Notes under the pieces: model-generated
Database searches by the model: none
Told to the model about the DNA's origin: nothing
What the model saw: only the letters and a program-made list of their open reading frames with translations
NCBI GenBank assembly: GCA_039707655.1
Contig: CM077664.1
Span: 198,642,195-198,706,194, forward strand
Source of the DNA: Elymus sibiricus
Lineage: Eukaryota > Streptophyta > Magnoliopsida > Poales > Poaceae
DNA: 64,000 nt
Reading direction: 5' to 3'
Program-made: the position numbers and the translations under genes
Part shown: positions 22,048 through 33,048 of the stretch, one piece after another
Layout: the number at the start of each line of letters is the position of its first letter
Numbering within the stretch: position 1 is the stretch's first letter

Positions 22048-25000
22048 ATGGCGAAAAACACCCTGAAGGGGCACTAGGCCAGCTCCTCCATCACGGAGGG
22101 CACCCTCCTGGAGCTGCGCAGCGCGGGGTACATCCCTGCCGAGGTCAACACCCGCGCGCCGGAGCCGAACCCGCGGGTGCCCACTCCCAATCCTGGGGAG
22201 AGGGTCGTCTTCGTCCCCCACTTCATCAGAGGTCTGGGGTTCCCGCTGCACCCTTTCATGCGCGGGATCATGTTCTTTTACGGGCTAGACTTCCACCATC
22301 TGGCCCCGAACTCCATTCTCCACCTAGCCTCCTTCATCACTGTCTGCGAATCTTTCCTTCGCATCGAGCCGCACTTCGGCTTGTGGCTGAAGATTTTCGG
22401 CATCAAGCCGAGATCCAGCGGCTCCGAGCTCGCGAAGTGCCGGGGCGCGATGATTAGCAAGAACCAGAAGGTGGGCTGGTTCCAAGGCACTTTCATAGAG
22501 ACCATCAAGGAGTGACTGCGCGAGTGGTTTTATATCACCGAACCACTCGCCACTGGTCAGGCCGAAGTCCCGGCGTTCTCGGCCGGACCCGCAAAGAAGC
22601 TTGCGTCCTGGAAGAGGAAGGGCATGGACTGGGGGAACCCGACGGAGGTGAAGGCGCTGGTCCAGAAGATTGAGTTCTGGACCGACAAGAGGGATCTCAA
22701 GCTGGCGGGCGTGGTGAACGTCATGTTCCACCGCTGGATCCTGCCACTCCAATCCCGGGCCACCCTGATGTGGGCGTACAAGCCCGAGGATGTGGCGCCC
22801 ATCCACCACTTCTTCCGCTCCACACCGGCCGGGATGTGGACGCTGCTGTTCAAGCCGTCCAAGGACGGGTTCCCGACCGGGAGGGATCTCGGCTTCGAAG
22901 CCGCCCACGACGCCCCCGAGGTAACTTTCAGTTCACAGCTCTATTCTCCGTGCTTATTTGAACTTCGGCTGACCAATTGATTACATTTTTGCAGAAGTGG
23001 ATCCCCAAGGCGCAACGAATTCTATGCCCGGCGCCGCTGCCCGAGGGGGAGAGAACTCCCCACCTCACGGCCCTCTTGACAGAGGAGCCGCACGTGGTGG
23101 TCCCCAAGGAGTCAAAGCCTCCGAGGGGCCGGGCGGGCCTCCGAGCTTGGGAGACTTCGGTCACCCGGTCTGAGGAGACCCACGCCTCCTCCACCCATGA
23201 AGATGAAGTGGAGGAGGACACAGGGGAAGGAAATCCTTCCCTCAAGGGGAAGAGGGCGGCGTCCGAGGGCGCCGAGGAGGAGGCGAAGCCGGGAGGCCCG
23301 AAGAGGCCGCGTAAGGCCTCCGCCGATCCTGTCCTGCCGGAGAAGGCCAGCTTCTCCGATGAGTCAGACGAAGACTTCCTCCTCGAGCTGAGGAGGGAGA
23401 AGCCGGCGCCCCGAAGGTATGTTCATTATGACCGAATTCGCGCTTCAAAAACCCGTTCATCAAATGAAACTTATAGAGGTATTTCACCAGCCCGCCCAAG
23501 GCACGCCTCAGCGGCGACACTTCGGACGGGCTGCCTCCGTCGGGTAGTGGGACGCCCGAGCGCGTCAAGACTCCCCCCAGCTCTCGAGGGGTTGGGGGAA
23601 GTGACATCAGGTCCGGCCCCCTCAGTCAACACAACGGGGGCCGAGATACCGGTCACCACGGCCGAGGTTGACACCTCGGCCGCACAGGGCCAAGGAAGGG
23701 CTGGGCCAGACGTCAGCCCAGCCCGAGCGATCTCCGGCGCCAATGCCACAGCCGAAGACCCTCGTGCCCAGCACCTCGGTGGTGGGTTCAGAGATTTCAC
23801 CACCCCCACCTCCCGCTCCAGGGTGGGCTGCCGTGGGATGGGCCGAGGAGATGGAGGTAGCCTTAACGGGCTCCTCCCTCGCAGAAGAGCATCGCGCCCT
23901 GATCGGCGCGGCGCTGCATGGCTTCCGGTCCGCAGAGGCCGGAATGTATGAGGTCTTCAAGGGCCTCGTCAAGAGCTTTGAGGTATGCTTCTTAACCTCT
24001 ACCTTAGAATTGATTGTGAAAGCGAGCTTCTGTCCGAGATTTTTTTTGCATATGTCATAGCATAGCACTTATAAGAGTATAGCCAGCCAGTAGCCCCCAA
24101 GCCCAAAGCTAGTTTTTGAGAAACTGGCTTTGGGGTCGAAGCGTGAAAAAAATTAGGTGCTAATCCAGTAGCCCCCAAGACTCTGGCCGGCCTTCAACTG
24201 GCCAGAGGACCGAAGTCGAAAACGGGGCTAAGACGTGCATGTATGCTTGTAGGCATCGACCTCGGCTCCGAACTCTGCCTCCGAGGAGATAGCGGAGATG
24301 AGCCGGAAGCTCAAGAGGTCCAAGGAGGACCTCGATCTGATGCAAAAACAGATCGAGCTGTCTCAAGGTAAACTTTTTAAGGGGTTGCGAGGGTATCAAA
24401 TATACTTTGAAAATGCTCTTCGAATTTTTAATGTTGATGCTGAGCTGTTTTACATGACAGCTGCCACGGCCGAGCTTGAGGGGCTTAAGGCCGAGCTGGC
24501 GAAGGCTCGGCAAGAAGCCGAGCAGCAGAAGGCGGCGGCGGCCAAGGCCGAGAAGGATCTGGCCGCCGAGAAGGTGGCCAGGGACAAGACCAGGCACGGG
24601 TCCTGGAGGTGGAGGAGACCCTGAAGGGCGTTTATCAGTAGCGCGACGCCCTTCAGAACAAGGAGAAGGTGGCGATCACGGAGCTCGAGAAGCTACGCCT
24701 GGCACATGCCGAGGTCCAGACCCAGGCCCGGGCCGACCGTGAAGTGCTTTAGCAAGTGAAGCAGCTTGCTGCTGGTAAGCCATTTTTACTTCAGTGTGTT
24801 TTCGGCCACAAGGGGTTCGTCGAGCGCACCCAGCTATGGTGATCCACAGAGGCCTTCACGGATCCTTCGAGGAGTGCGGCAGATGCCGGCCGCTATTACA
24901 GCGCGCGGGAGGGCCATGCCATGGAGAGAACGTTCTGGAAGCAATTCCAGACGCCCTCGCATCCGGAGCTGCTGAATCATCAGATGAAGCAGTTGATGGA

Positions 25001-25328
25001 GCTCTTCCGCATGGTGAAGCCGGCGCTCCAAGACCTCTACGTCAACCTTTGGCCCGCGGAGGCGTTGCCGACCAGCTTCTTCGGGTTCTTTGCCTGGCTG
25101 CGGGAGGCTGTCCCCCAGGTGGCGCGCTGGAAGCGTTTCGCTTTCCTGGAGGGTGCTCAGCGGGCGTATGCCCGCGTGAAGACGCACTATCCACGTGTTG
25201 AAGCGGTGGTCGTGGCCACCGGGCCCGCTGAAGGGAAGGCGCGGACCGTGGAGCAGTACCTGGCCCCGGTGATGGAAGGAGCTCGGATCACCAAGGCCGA
25301 GTGTCCTAAGGACACTATGTATTTTTAG
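22048..25328 (+). pseudogene. Element B antisense gene (Transposase_28-like), decayed
   Basis: Antisense to the element. Probable exons are 22048-22920, 22995-23416, 23491-about 23981, about 24251-24367, about 24462-24773, and a last one ending at 25328, all at GT-AG borders. Exon 1 carries the clearest Transposase_28-like run of the window: FIRGLGFPLHPFMRGI, then FHHLAPNSILHLASF and HFGLWLKIFGI. Exon 2 is charged and holds KR-rich putative nuclear localisation stretches (GPKRPRKA). Exons 4-5 are coiled coil (AELEGLKAELAKARQEAEQQ) and the last exon is a conserved helical tail. Stops at 22075 and 22513, two more in exon 5, and a frame change in exon 3 show loss of function. Confidence 0.8.
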
Positions 25329-26637
25329 ATAGTACTTCGGAATGCCGAAGTGTGGTGGAATGTAAAAAACTTCCTTTTGTGTGAAATGAATGCGGCTTTA
25401 TGTTCCGACATATTATTCTGTGTTTTATTTTTTGACTCCTGTGTGACCGTGTTAAACTGAAAGTGACTAGTCGTTGGCTTCAACCCCTTTGTATAGAATA
25501 CAATGGGTGTTTCCTAGGCAATCGCGACCCTTAGCCGACGTCTCGGTTCCCGAAGGCGGTCCATGCACATAGAAACGAGGCAATCAGACAATAGTGGTTT
25601 TATAACTTTCACTTAGTCGTAGGAGCTTGATTGTGAGGGCTGATGACGAGCCCCCGGTATGTGAAGTGATCGGCTATATAGCCGGGGTTTATGCCACTAA
25701 CCACTTCGGCTGATTTAACAAAAAGCCCTTCATTTAACACGGGTGATCTCAAACGATATATTGCTTGACGCTGTCTTCGGATGGCCGACCAATTTACGCT
25801 TACCAAGACAGTCAGTTTTCGGCTTTCTCCACTGAGGCGCTTTGCCATTCGAGCTGGCCGCGCAATCGCAGTGGTTCTCCCTTTACACCCTTAGCCGAAT
25901 GGATCGGAAATGTAAGGGGTAAGCATAGGAGCGGGGCAACCCAACTATTGACCAAAATCGAGGTTCAAAACTGATTCATATAACGCAACATCCGAGACGC
26001 CGAATAGATACTTCGAACTTTAGTGGGGGCATGAGATTAAAAGCGAAGCCCTTTGTAATGTAAATAACAGTTGTATCGTGAAAGTATACTTTTGGCTCAA
26101 AGGCAGTAGATATAAGGAAATGCGCAATGACCCCAAAGGGTGCACTTTATTTATTTATTGTGGTCAAGCCGTACATGCCGAGCTTTGACAAAAGAGATTC
26201 ACAAAAGATACAATTGAAAAAAAGGAGTAAACACAGGGCGGACATGTTGTCGGGTTTAGTAGCCCAAGTCCCTCCCTATCGCACGTCAGCGTCTCCGTGC
26301 TGTTGACCAGCTCATCTTCGTTGATAGCGAAGTGGGTGTGGGCTGTGTGCAACCTCGGCCTTTTGCTTGCTTGATGCTTTCGTCGGTCGAGTCCTTTAAA
26401 AGGGTGTGCAACTGCCCCTTGGATGGTTTAAGCCATATGGACATGCCTCTGCCGTTTTGGGCCTTTTACAGAGCCCTTCTGGTGTGCAAGTCCGAGGTGC
26501 GTCACAGTTCGGTCGAGCCGATAATGATGTCTCGTTTGCTTCGGCTCCTCGGCCGCCCATGGATTTTTTAGTGCAAAGTTATGCACCCTAGGGACGTGAT
26601 GCCCTTCCAAAGGGAGGCGAACGAGGAGCCCGTGACC
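25329..26637 (-). other. Element B region between antisense gene and protease
   Basis: About 1.3 kb where an autonomous relative would be expected to encode RT, RNase H and integrase. I see no RT or integrase motif in any frame. This is either an internal deletion or untranslated sequence lying between two convergent genes. Motifs CGAAG and GCCGA recur but form no tandem. Confidence 0.6.
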
Positions 26638-29600
26638 CTATTTGGGGTGAGCGGATGCTTGACCGAGGTCGGCCTGTGCAGCCCATGTACGCTTTGATGA
26701 GCCGAGCATGTGTTTAGTTGCACGAGCTGCCTCCTCGGTTGCCTGTACCTCGGCTGCGAAGGTCGCGGTCTGCTCCTCCAATCGGAGGGAGCGTTCGGTG
26801 TTACCATTGACTGTAATAACACCGTTAGGTCCTGGCATTTTCATCTTTAAGTATGCATAATGCGGGACTGCATTAAAGCGAGCAAATGCGGTGCGCCCGA
26901 GTAGCGCGTGGTATCTGCTCCGAAAGGGGATGATGTCGAAGATTAACTCTTCGCTTCGGAAGTTCTCGGGTGATCCGAAGACTACCTCGAGAGTCACTGT
27001 TCCCGTGCAGCGAGCTTTGACAACTGGTATGACACCTTTAAAGGTGGTGCTGCTGGGTTTGATCCGAGATGAGTCTGTGCCCATCTTTCTGATCATATCT
27101 GCATAGATTAGATTGAGGCTGCTGCCTCCGTCCATGAGGACGCGCGTCAGATGGAATCCGTCAACGATTGTATCCAGGACCAAAGCAGCCGATCCGCCAT
27201 GTCATATGCTGGTCGGATGATCATGTTTGTCAAATGTGATCGGGTAAGCCGACCACGGATTGAACTTTGGGGCAACAGGCTCTAGGGCGTAGATGCCCCG
27301 AAGTGCTCATTTTCTCTCCTTTTTAGGGATGTGGGTGACGTAGATCATGTTAACGTCTTTCACCTCATGAGGAAACTGTTTCTGGCCTCCGTTATTGTGT
27401 CACCGAGGGTCATCCTCATCTTCACTGCGAGGTTGGGCTTTATTTTGGCCCTCTGTTGCCAGCTTTCTGGCCTGCTTGAAGACCCAGCAATTCCGGTTGG
27501 TGTGGGTTGCTGGTTTGTCCGAGGTGCCATGAATTTGGCATGGTCTGTCGAGGATTTTATCTAGCTGGCTGGGTCCGTCTTTGTTCCCTTTAAAGGACTT
27601 ATTTTTCTGCCCGGATCTAGGTCCGTTGAACCCTGCGTTTACTACGGCGTCCTCGGTATCGCTCCCGCCATTTTTATGCATGCGCTTATTCTTGTTGCGC
27701 CTGGGCTTTCCATTGGCATCATGGGTTTCCGAGGTGCCCGCCTCACCGTTGTGAGTGCTGCGAGCCAGCCAACTATCCTCTCCCGCGCAAAAGCGGGTCA
27801 TAAGTGAGGTGAGGGTCGCCATGGTCCTCGGCTTGTCTTGCCCGAGCTGGCGCGCAAGCCATTCATCTCGGATGCTGTGCCGGAAGGCGGCGATCGCCTC
27901 AGCGTCGGGGCAGTCTACGATTTGGTTCTTTTTAGTTAAGAACCTGTTCCAGAATTTCCTTGCCAACTCGCCTGGTTGCTGAATGACATGGCTAAGGTCG
28001 TCAGCATCTAGAGGTCGGACATAAGTGCCCTCAAAGTTTGCCCTGAAGGCATCCTCGAGTGCTTCCCAGCTCCCGATGGAATGAGGAGGTAGGCTGTTCA
28101 GCCAATGCCTCGCATGCCCCTTTAGTTTGAGCGGCAAGTATTTGATAGCATGGAGATCGTCTCCATTGGCCATGTGGATATGGAGAAGGAAATCTTCGAT
28201 CCATACCGCTGGGTCAGTAGTGCCATCGTATGACTCGATGTTGATGGGCTTAAACCCGTCGGGGAACTGATGTTCCATTACCCTGTCTGTAAAACAGATC
28301 GGGTGAGAGGGACCTCGGAACCGAGCAGTCTCGCGTCGGACATCAGGAGATATCCGTGTGTAAGCTTGGTCCCGAGCTCGGCCGTTCCTGTCCAACCAAG
28401 CATCAAAGCCGTCGAGCCCGGCTGGCGCGTGCCCTCTTGATCCATAAATAGACCGAGGGGGTGGCCGGTTCGCCTCTATCCGACATCGTGCATTGTAAGG
28501 CTCGAAGAGATCAACGGAGTCCTTGCCATGACGGCATGTCATCGTTTGGGTCTAGAAATTTTCCCGTACTAGCCTGTCGCGCCCTCTAGGGGGTCGGTCA
28601 GGTTTGTCGGCCCGTCCGCGTGTTAAGAGCACGTCATCGGTTAGTTCTTCGTCGAACTCGGGCAGCAAACGCCTGCGCGGGTAAGATTTAGGCGCACTAT
28701 GGCGCCGTTCTTCGAGATCTTGCTCGGCTGAGAGTATCTCGACCCACTTGTCATTCAGCACGTCTTGATTGGCTTGCAACAGCAGCTGCTTTCGTTTCAT
28801 GCTTTGGGCGGTGGCCACAAGGCATCGTCGGAACCGTTCTTGCTCAAAGGGGTCCTCGGGGACTATAAAGTCCTCGATGCCCAGGCTCTCGTCCTCCTCG
28901 GATTGAGGTAAGCAATTGTTGTCAGCCCCTTCAAAGAGGTCATCGGGGTCCTCATCCTCGGGGATTCTTGCGGGGCTGTGTGACCGCCCTGGGGAGGCTT
29001 GAAAGTCCTCTCCTGGGTTGTCGGCCTCATCTGCTGCCGCGCCGGTGTTAGTGGCGGTGTCATCGTGCCCGCTGGGGTCCCCGTTGGCACCTCTCCCGCA
29101 CCTTCGCCGATGTCTTGATGGATTCTTAGGAGTATCTACCATATATACATCGTAGGTAGATGTTGCCGTCCACTTGCCAGTGTTGACCAGCAGCGTTGTG
29201 GCTTCTGTAGGGTCGTCGACATCTTCATCCATGTCGGTAGCCTCGTCATAGTCTAACACGTCGGTTAAATCATCAACCGCGGTGACTAGGTGGGTGGTAG
29301 GTGGGACATAAATCTCCTGATCGTCGGCTTTAAGTCCGATCTTGTCATAGACTAAGGACTGACTGTTCGAGATTGATAGGCTCTGGATACGGTCAAGCAT
29401 CTCGTTTAGGTGAGATAATTCTTCGGGATTCATGGCCTGGGTATTGGCCGGGCTGACCCGAAGTACGATTGGTGGGTCGCTTGACGAGTCCTCGACCTCA
29501 TGAGGGGCCGGAGTTGGTTCCGGATCTGGTACCCGAGTCGGTTCTAAACCAGACGCAGTATCCGAAGCCGAATCCGAACCAACGTCGTGGCTTGATGCCG

Positions 29601-29970
29601 GGACGAGGTCACCCGAGGCGGGGGTAATCGATTCCTCCGCAAGACCCTGTGGGGCCAGGGGGCTTAGCCCGACATCCTCGAAGGAGATCGTTTCCGAGGT
29701 CGAGCCCCCGATGTCTAATAAACCCTCGATCCGGCCTGGCGTCCAACCTGTAAGGACAAGCTCACCGCGGGAATCCGCGGTGTACTCCAAGCTTCCGAAA
29801 GTCACGACGTGATCCGGAGCGTAATTCTCGACGGGAGCCAGACAGCCCGTGGAGTTGGCGCAAAAGACCATACTGCTGAATACAAAGAGTTGGCCGGGGA
29901 CGAAGATGTCCTCACAGCCAGTGCCGCAGTTGATCTGCAGATGAGCCATCGATCTTTTTGTTGATCCCAC
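26638..29970 (-). pseudogene. Element B gag-protease, one frame with four stops
   Basis: A single minus-strand frame from 29970 (MGSTKRSMAHL) to 26638. The N-terminal part (29970-28555) is long, acidic and Ser/Pro-rich. After a TAG (28554-28552) comes the Retrotrans_gag capsid region (about 28260-27960, WIEDFLLHIHMANGDD, KLKGHARHWLNSLP). A basic linker and a CX2HX8HX4C motif at 27540-27487 follow. TGA stops lie at 27402, 27309 and 27204. The aspartic protease follows with LMDGGSSLNLI (Asp at 27132-27130) and a later HALLGRTAF. The frame ends after about 60 more residues without RT. The product would build virus-like particles and cleave gag; this copy cannot. Confidence 0.88.
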
Positions 29971-29996
29971 AGTGAAACTCTCAATGAAAGCACCAG

Positions 29997-30493
29997 TGTC
30001 GGTGATAAAACCGGTGGACCTCGGGGTAGGGGGTCCCGAGCTATGGATCTCGGATTGGTGGTAACAGGAACAAAGGAGACAGTATTTACCCAGGTTCAGG
30101 CCCTCTCGAAGAGGTAATACCCTACGTCCTGCTTTGATTATATTGATGATGAAGTATCGAGTACAAGCTTGATCTACCTCGAGATCGTAAAGGGAGATCT
30201 AACCCTAGGGCTAGGTGAATGGCAATTGTGATTCGGTCCCATCTACGGACTAAACCCTTTAGCTTATATACACGCCAGGTAGGGCATCTAGGGTTACATG
30301 GTCGGTATCTAGGGACGCACATGGAGGCGGTAGGAGATGTCTTGGAGTATACGCCAAGTCTTCGGTAGGCGCAGTCTTGATCACGTCCAAGCGTGTAGCT
30401 TCCGGAGTCCATCTAAAGGAGAGTGAGGGCCCTCAGGCCCAGCCGAGGGCTATGGGCCGACTAGGTTAGCACCCCTAGTCCAGGACACCGTCA
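29997..30493 (-). repeat. Element B 5' LTR
   Basis: 497 bp, with the minus-strand TATATAAG box near 30263-30271. The ACCGT duplication follows at 30494-30498. Confidence 0.92.
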
Positions 30494-30498
30494 ACCGT

Positions 30499-31056
30499 CG
30501 CCAAGCCGGTAATGCAGCACCTGGTCGACAACGCTTACCTGCCGTAGTCGGATGTGACAATCCCACGTTCGCTGGTGGTCGAGCCGTCCGAAGGCAACTT
30601 CGTCACAGAAGCCATGCCCAAGCCGGGGCCCTATGAGCGGGTCAGTTCCATTCCCTTTGTTCTTTGTGGCTTCAGATTTCTGGTCCACCCTTTCTTCCGT
30701 GGCCTCCTCCACTTATATGGCCTCCGGATGCACCACCTTATCCCAAATTCCATACTCCAGATTGCCTGTTTCATCACTCCTTGGGAGTGCTTCTTGACCG
30801 TCGAGTCCCACTTCGGCCTTTGGAGGAAATATTTCCAAGTAAAACTCTAGTTCAATGCCAATGAAACATGCGTATGCGGAGGGGTGGCTATCTACAAGTA
30901 GTACATATCTGGGTATCTAGAGGGGGAGTTTGCAGAGACGGACAAGAAGTGGCAGTAGGGGTGGTTCTACATCCCGGACGTAGAGTCGGGTAACCCACCA
31001 TGGGCCAGTATGTTCAGTGCCTTCACCCCGGTTCCACCTTCCAAGCGCAAAACGTG
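30499..31056 (+). pseudogene. Element C antisense gene, second part (Transposase_28-like)
   Basis: Continues the frame of 20789-20922. The segment at 30640-30840 has the Transposase_28-like run GFRFLVHPFFRG, then HHLIPNSILQIACF and HFGLWRKYF, closely resembling element B's antisense gene. Stops interrupt it at 30545, 30848 and twice more before 30960. It ends abruptly at the junction with element E's LTR, so the later exons are lost. Confidence 0.75.
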
Positions 31057-33048
31057 AAGCCCCACACATACAAGGGAGATTTCACAAGACTTGGTGCACA
31101 AGACGAGGACTCTTCTAAACCCTAGGCCTCTATTGCATTATATAAACCGAGCCTAGGCTAGTCAATAGATCATCTCATATTCATTACAACAATCTTGTGG
31201 TAGATACCTGTACTCTGTAATATACCCCATATCAATACAATCAAAAGTAGGACGTAGGGTATTATCTCTTTGAGAGAGCCCGAATCTGGGTAAAATCCTG
31301 TGTCCATTACAATGCTGGGTGTGGCATTACAATGCTATATTGGGGGTCACCCTCCAGGTTTCAGAGTTATGCAAATCAGTGAGAGATCCTTTCGGTTTTC
31401 TGTCGCTGGTAACAAAATTGGGCATTTCATTCATGGTCTCAAGGACTGCATTTGGCCAGATTTTATATGTCATTTTCATATTTTCAATGGCCGGTTCAAC
31501 ACTCTCAAAAGATTTGATTCTCATTGGCATGCGGACACAGTGATTGAATCTATTGCTACTCGTACTCCCATTGCTGTGCGAGTTAACACTAATTTCCTTG
31601 AGAAGAGTGCTGTCAAGGATCTATCTTCAGCCAATGAATTGGGAAAATTTGGGCTTACTCCGTTGCAATCCATGGATTTTCATAACAAGAATAGTGAAGA
31701 AGCTTCTTGTTCACATTCTGTTCAAATTCAAACACAACATTTTTTTGCAAGGGAGAAATCTTCAGCCATGCAGGATATTAATGAGGACTTTATTTTAATT
31801 GGCAGTTTCCGATTTTCCACTAATAGCTGTTACCCAGACACGCCACAATGTTTCCTCAGCTCTGCACTCAAATATGCTCCGAAACATACGTCATGGCCTC
31901 CGGCTCTTTCCCCTGTTATGCAGCAGGAATTGATACGATCCGGATATGATCAATCAGAAGTTAATAATCTTACCAAGTTTTGGGGAACACTTTGTGCGAA
32001 ATGCCTCCAATGGGGTCATAATAAATCTGCTTGCCCAGCCAGGATTATATGCCTTAATTGCTATGCTCCGGGGCACAAAGTGATTGCCTGCCCAGTTATT
32101 TCGGATATTCAATATACTGGTATGGTATCCACTTCTATAATCCCGCAGTCTTTGGTCAAATCAGCTGACTCGGGGCATCAAATCAACACTTCCAAAAATT
32201 ACACACCCCCACCATCCAGGCAACCAACTCCCAGGCGTGCATCTAAGACCGTCTGATGTGTATCATGTGGTCACTATAGTCATGAGGTGAAATCCTGTTG
32301 GCAGCGGCAGCGGGCCCAACAGTGGAAATGGGTGCCCAAAGCTATAGGCAGCAACCGGCTGGCCTCTTCGCATTCTGCTGCCCCGCTTTCCCAGACTTCC
32401 TCTACCACCCAAGCTCCTCCTCCACCGCCGCCCACCACCGCTCCCCTCTCGGCCATCGCCATGGCCAACTACCCCATGGATCCGGTTCCTTTTCTTCCGC
32501 CTGGCTGGTCGATCGAGCATGGTCCGACAGATCATAAAGTGCGTGTGGATATGGCAGTGAATCCCATCCCACCGCTGAGCAACAATCACCTAGCAATCGC
32601 GGAAGCAAGCTGCTATGTCCCTCTACATCTTCGCGAGGGTCTGAGGAACACGGTGGAAGGGATGCTCCACGAAGCGGGTCTGCTAACCATAGAAGTCTCT
32701 AATCATCCCTTCGGTATTGGTATGTTTGCTTTTGCGGATTCCTTTGCCAGAGACACTGCTGTCAACACTACCTTTCAGTTAGATGATGAGGATCTGGTTG
32801 TTTCATTTGTTTGCCATAATGCTTTTTTGAATATGAGATCTACTACTTATGGTCCTGAGGTTTGGTTACTCTATATTGGATTTCCTGATGATTATCAAAC
32901 TGAGTTTTATTTGCAAAGATCCGTGGATGACTATGGTAGATTGGTCTCCTGGAACAATCCTCATATGGACCGCAGATATGTGCTTATCAGAGTTGGAGTT
33001 ATTCATATGCGTTTGATTCCCAAGAGCATCGTGGTTAGGCAACTTGGT

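Larger units (their letters stand above)
20923..30493 (-). mobile_element. Element B: gypsy element with gag-protease and antisense gene, no RT
   Basis: 9,571 bp, minus strand, LTRs of 499 and 497 bp, perfect TSD ACCGT (20918-20922 and 30494-30498). The PPT (plus strand GTATCCCCCGAAC, 21422-21434) lies inside the left LTR, and a PBS (minus strand TGGTGCTTTCATTG) lies inside the right one. Gag and protease run on the minus strand and an antisense gene on the plus strand. RT, RNase H and integrase are missing, so it is non-autonomous as well as broken by stops. The LTRs differ at about 25 positions (about 5%), older than element A. It is inserted in element C's antisense gene. Confidence 0.92.
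11880..31068 (-). mobile_element. Element C: truncated Tat/Retand-type gypsy element, host of A and B
   Basis: Minus-strand element recognised by its 3' LTR (11880-20178, split by A), a weak PPT on its inner side (plus strand GTAGCCC at 20179), and an antisense gene on the plus strand (20789 onward, split by B). With A, B and their duplications removed, about 1.8 kb remains. Everything beyond the antisense gene's first part (gag, pol, 5' LTR) is missing, and at about 31069 the sequence passes directly into the truncated LTR of element E. No target duplication can be checked. Confidence 0.75.

Noticed and set aside
22021..24068. Minus-strand frames opposite element B's antisense gene
   Set aside because: They are shadows of GC-rich plus-strand exons; the plus strand has the splice sites and domain.
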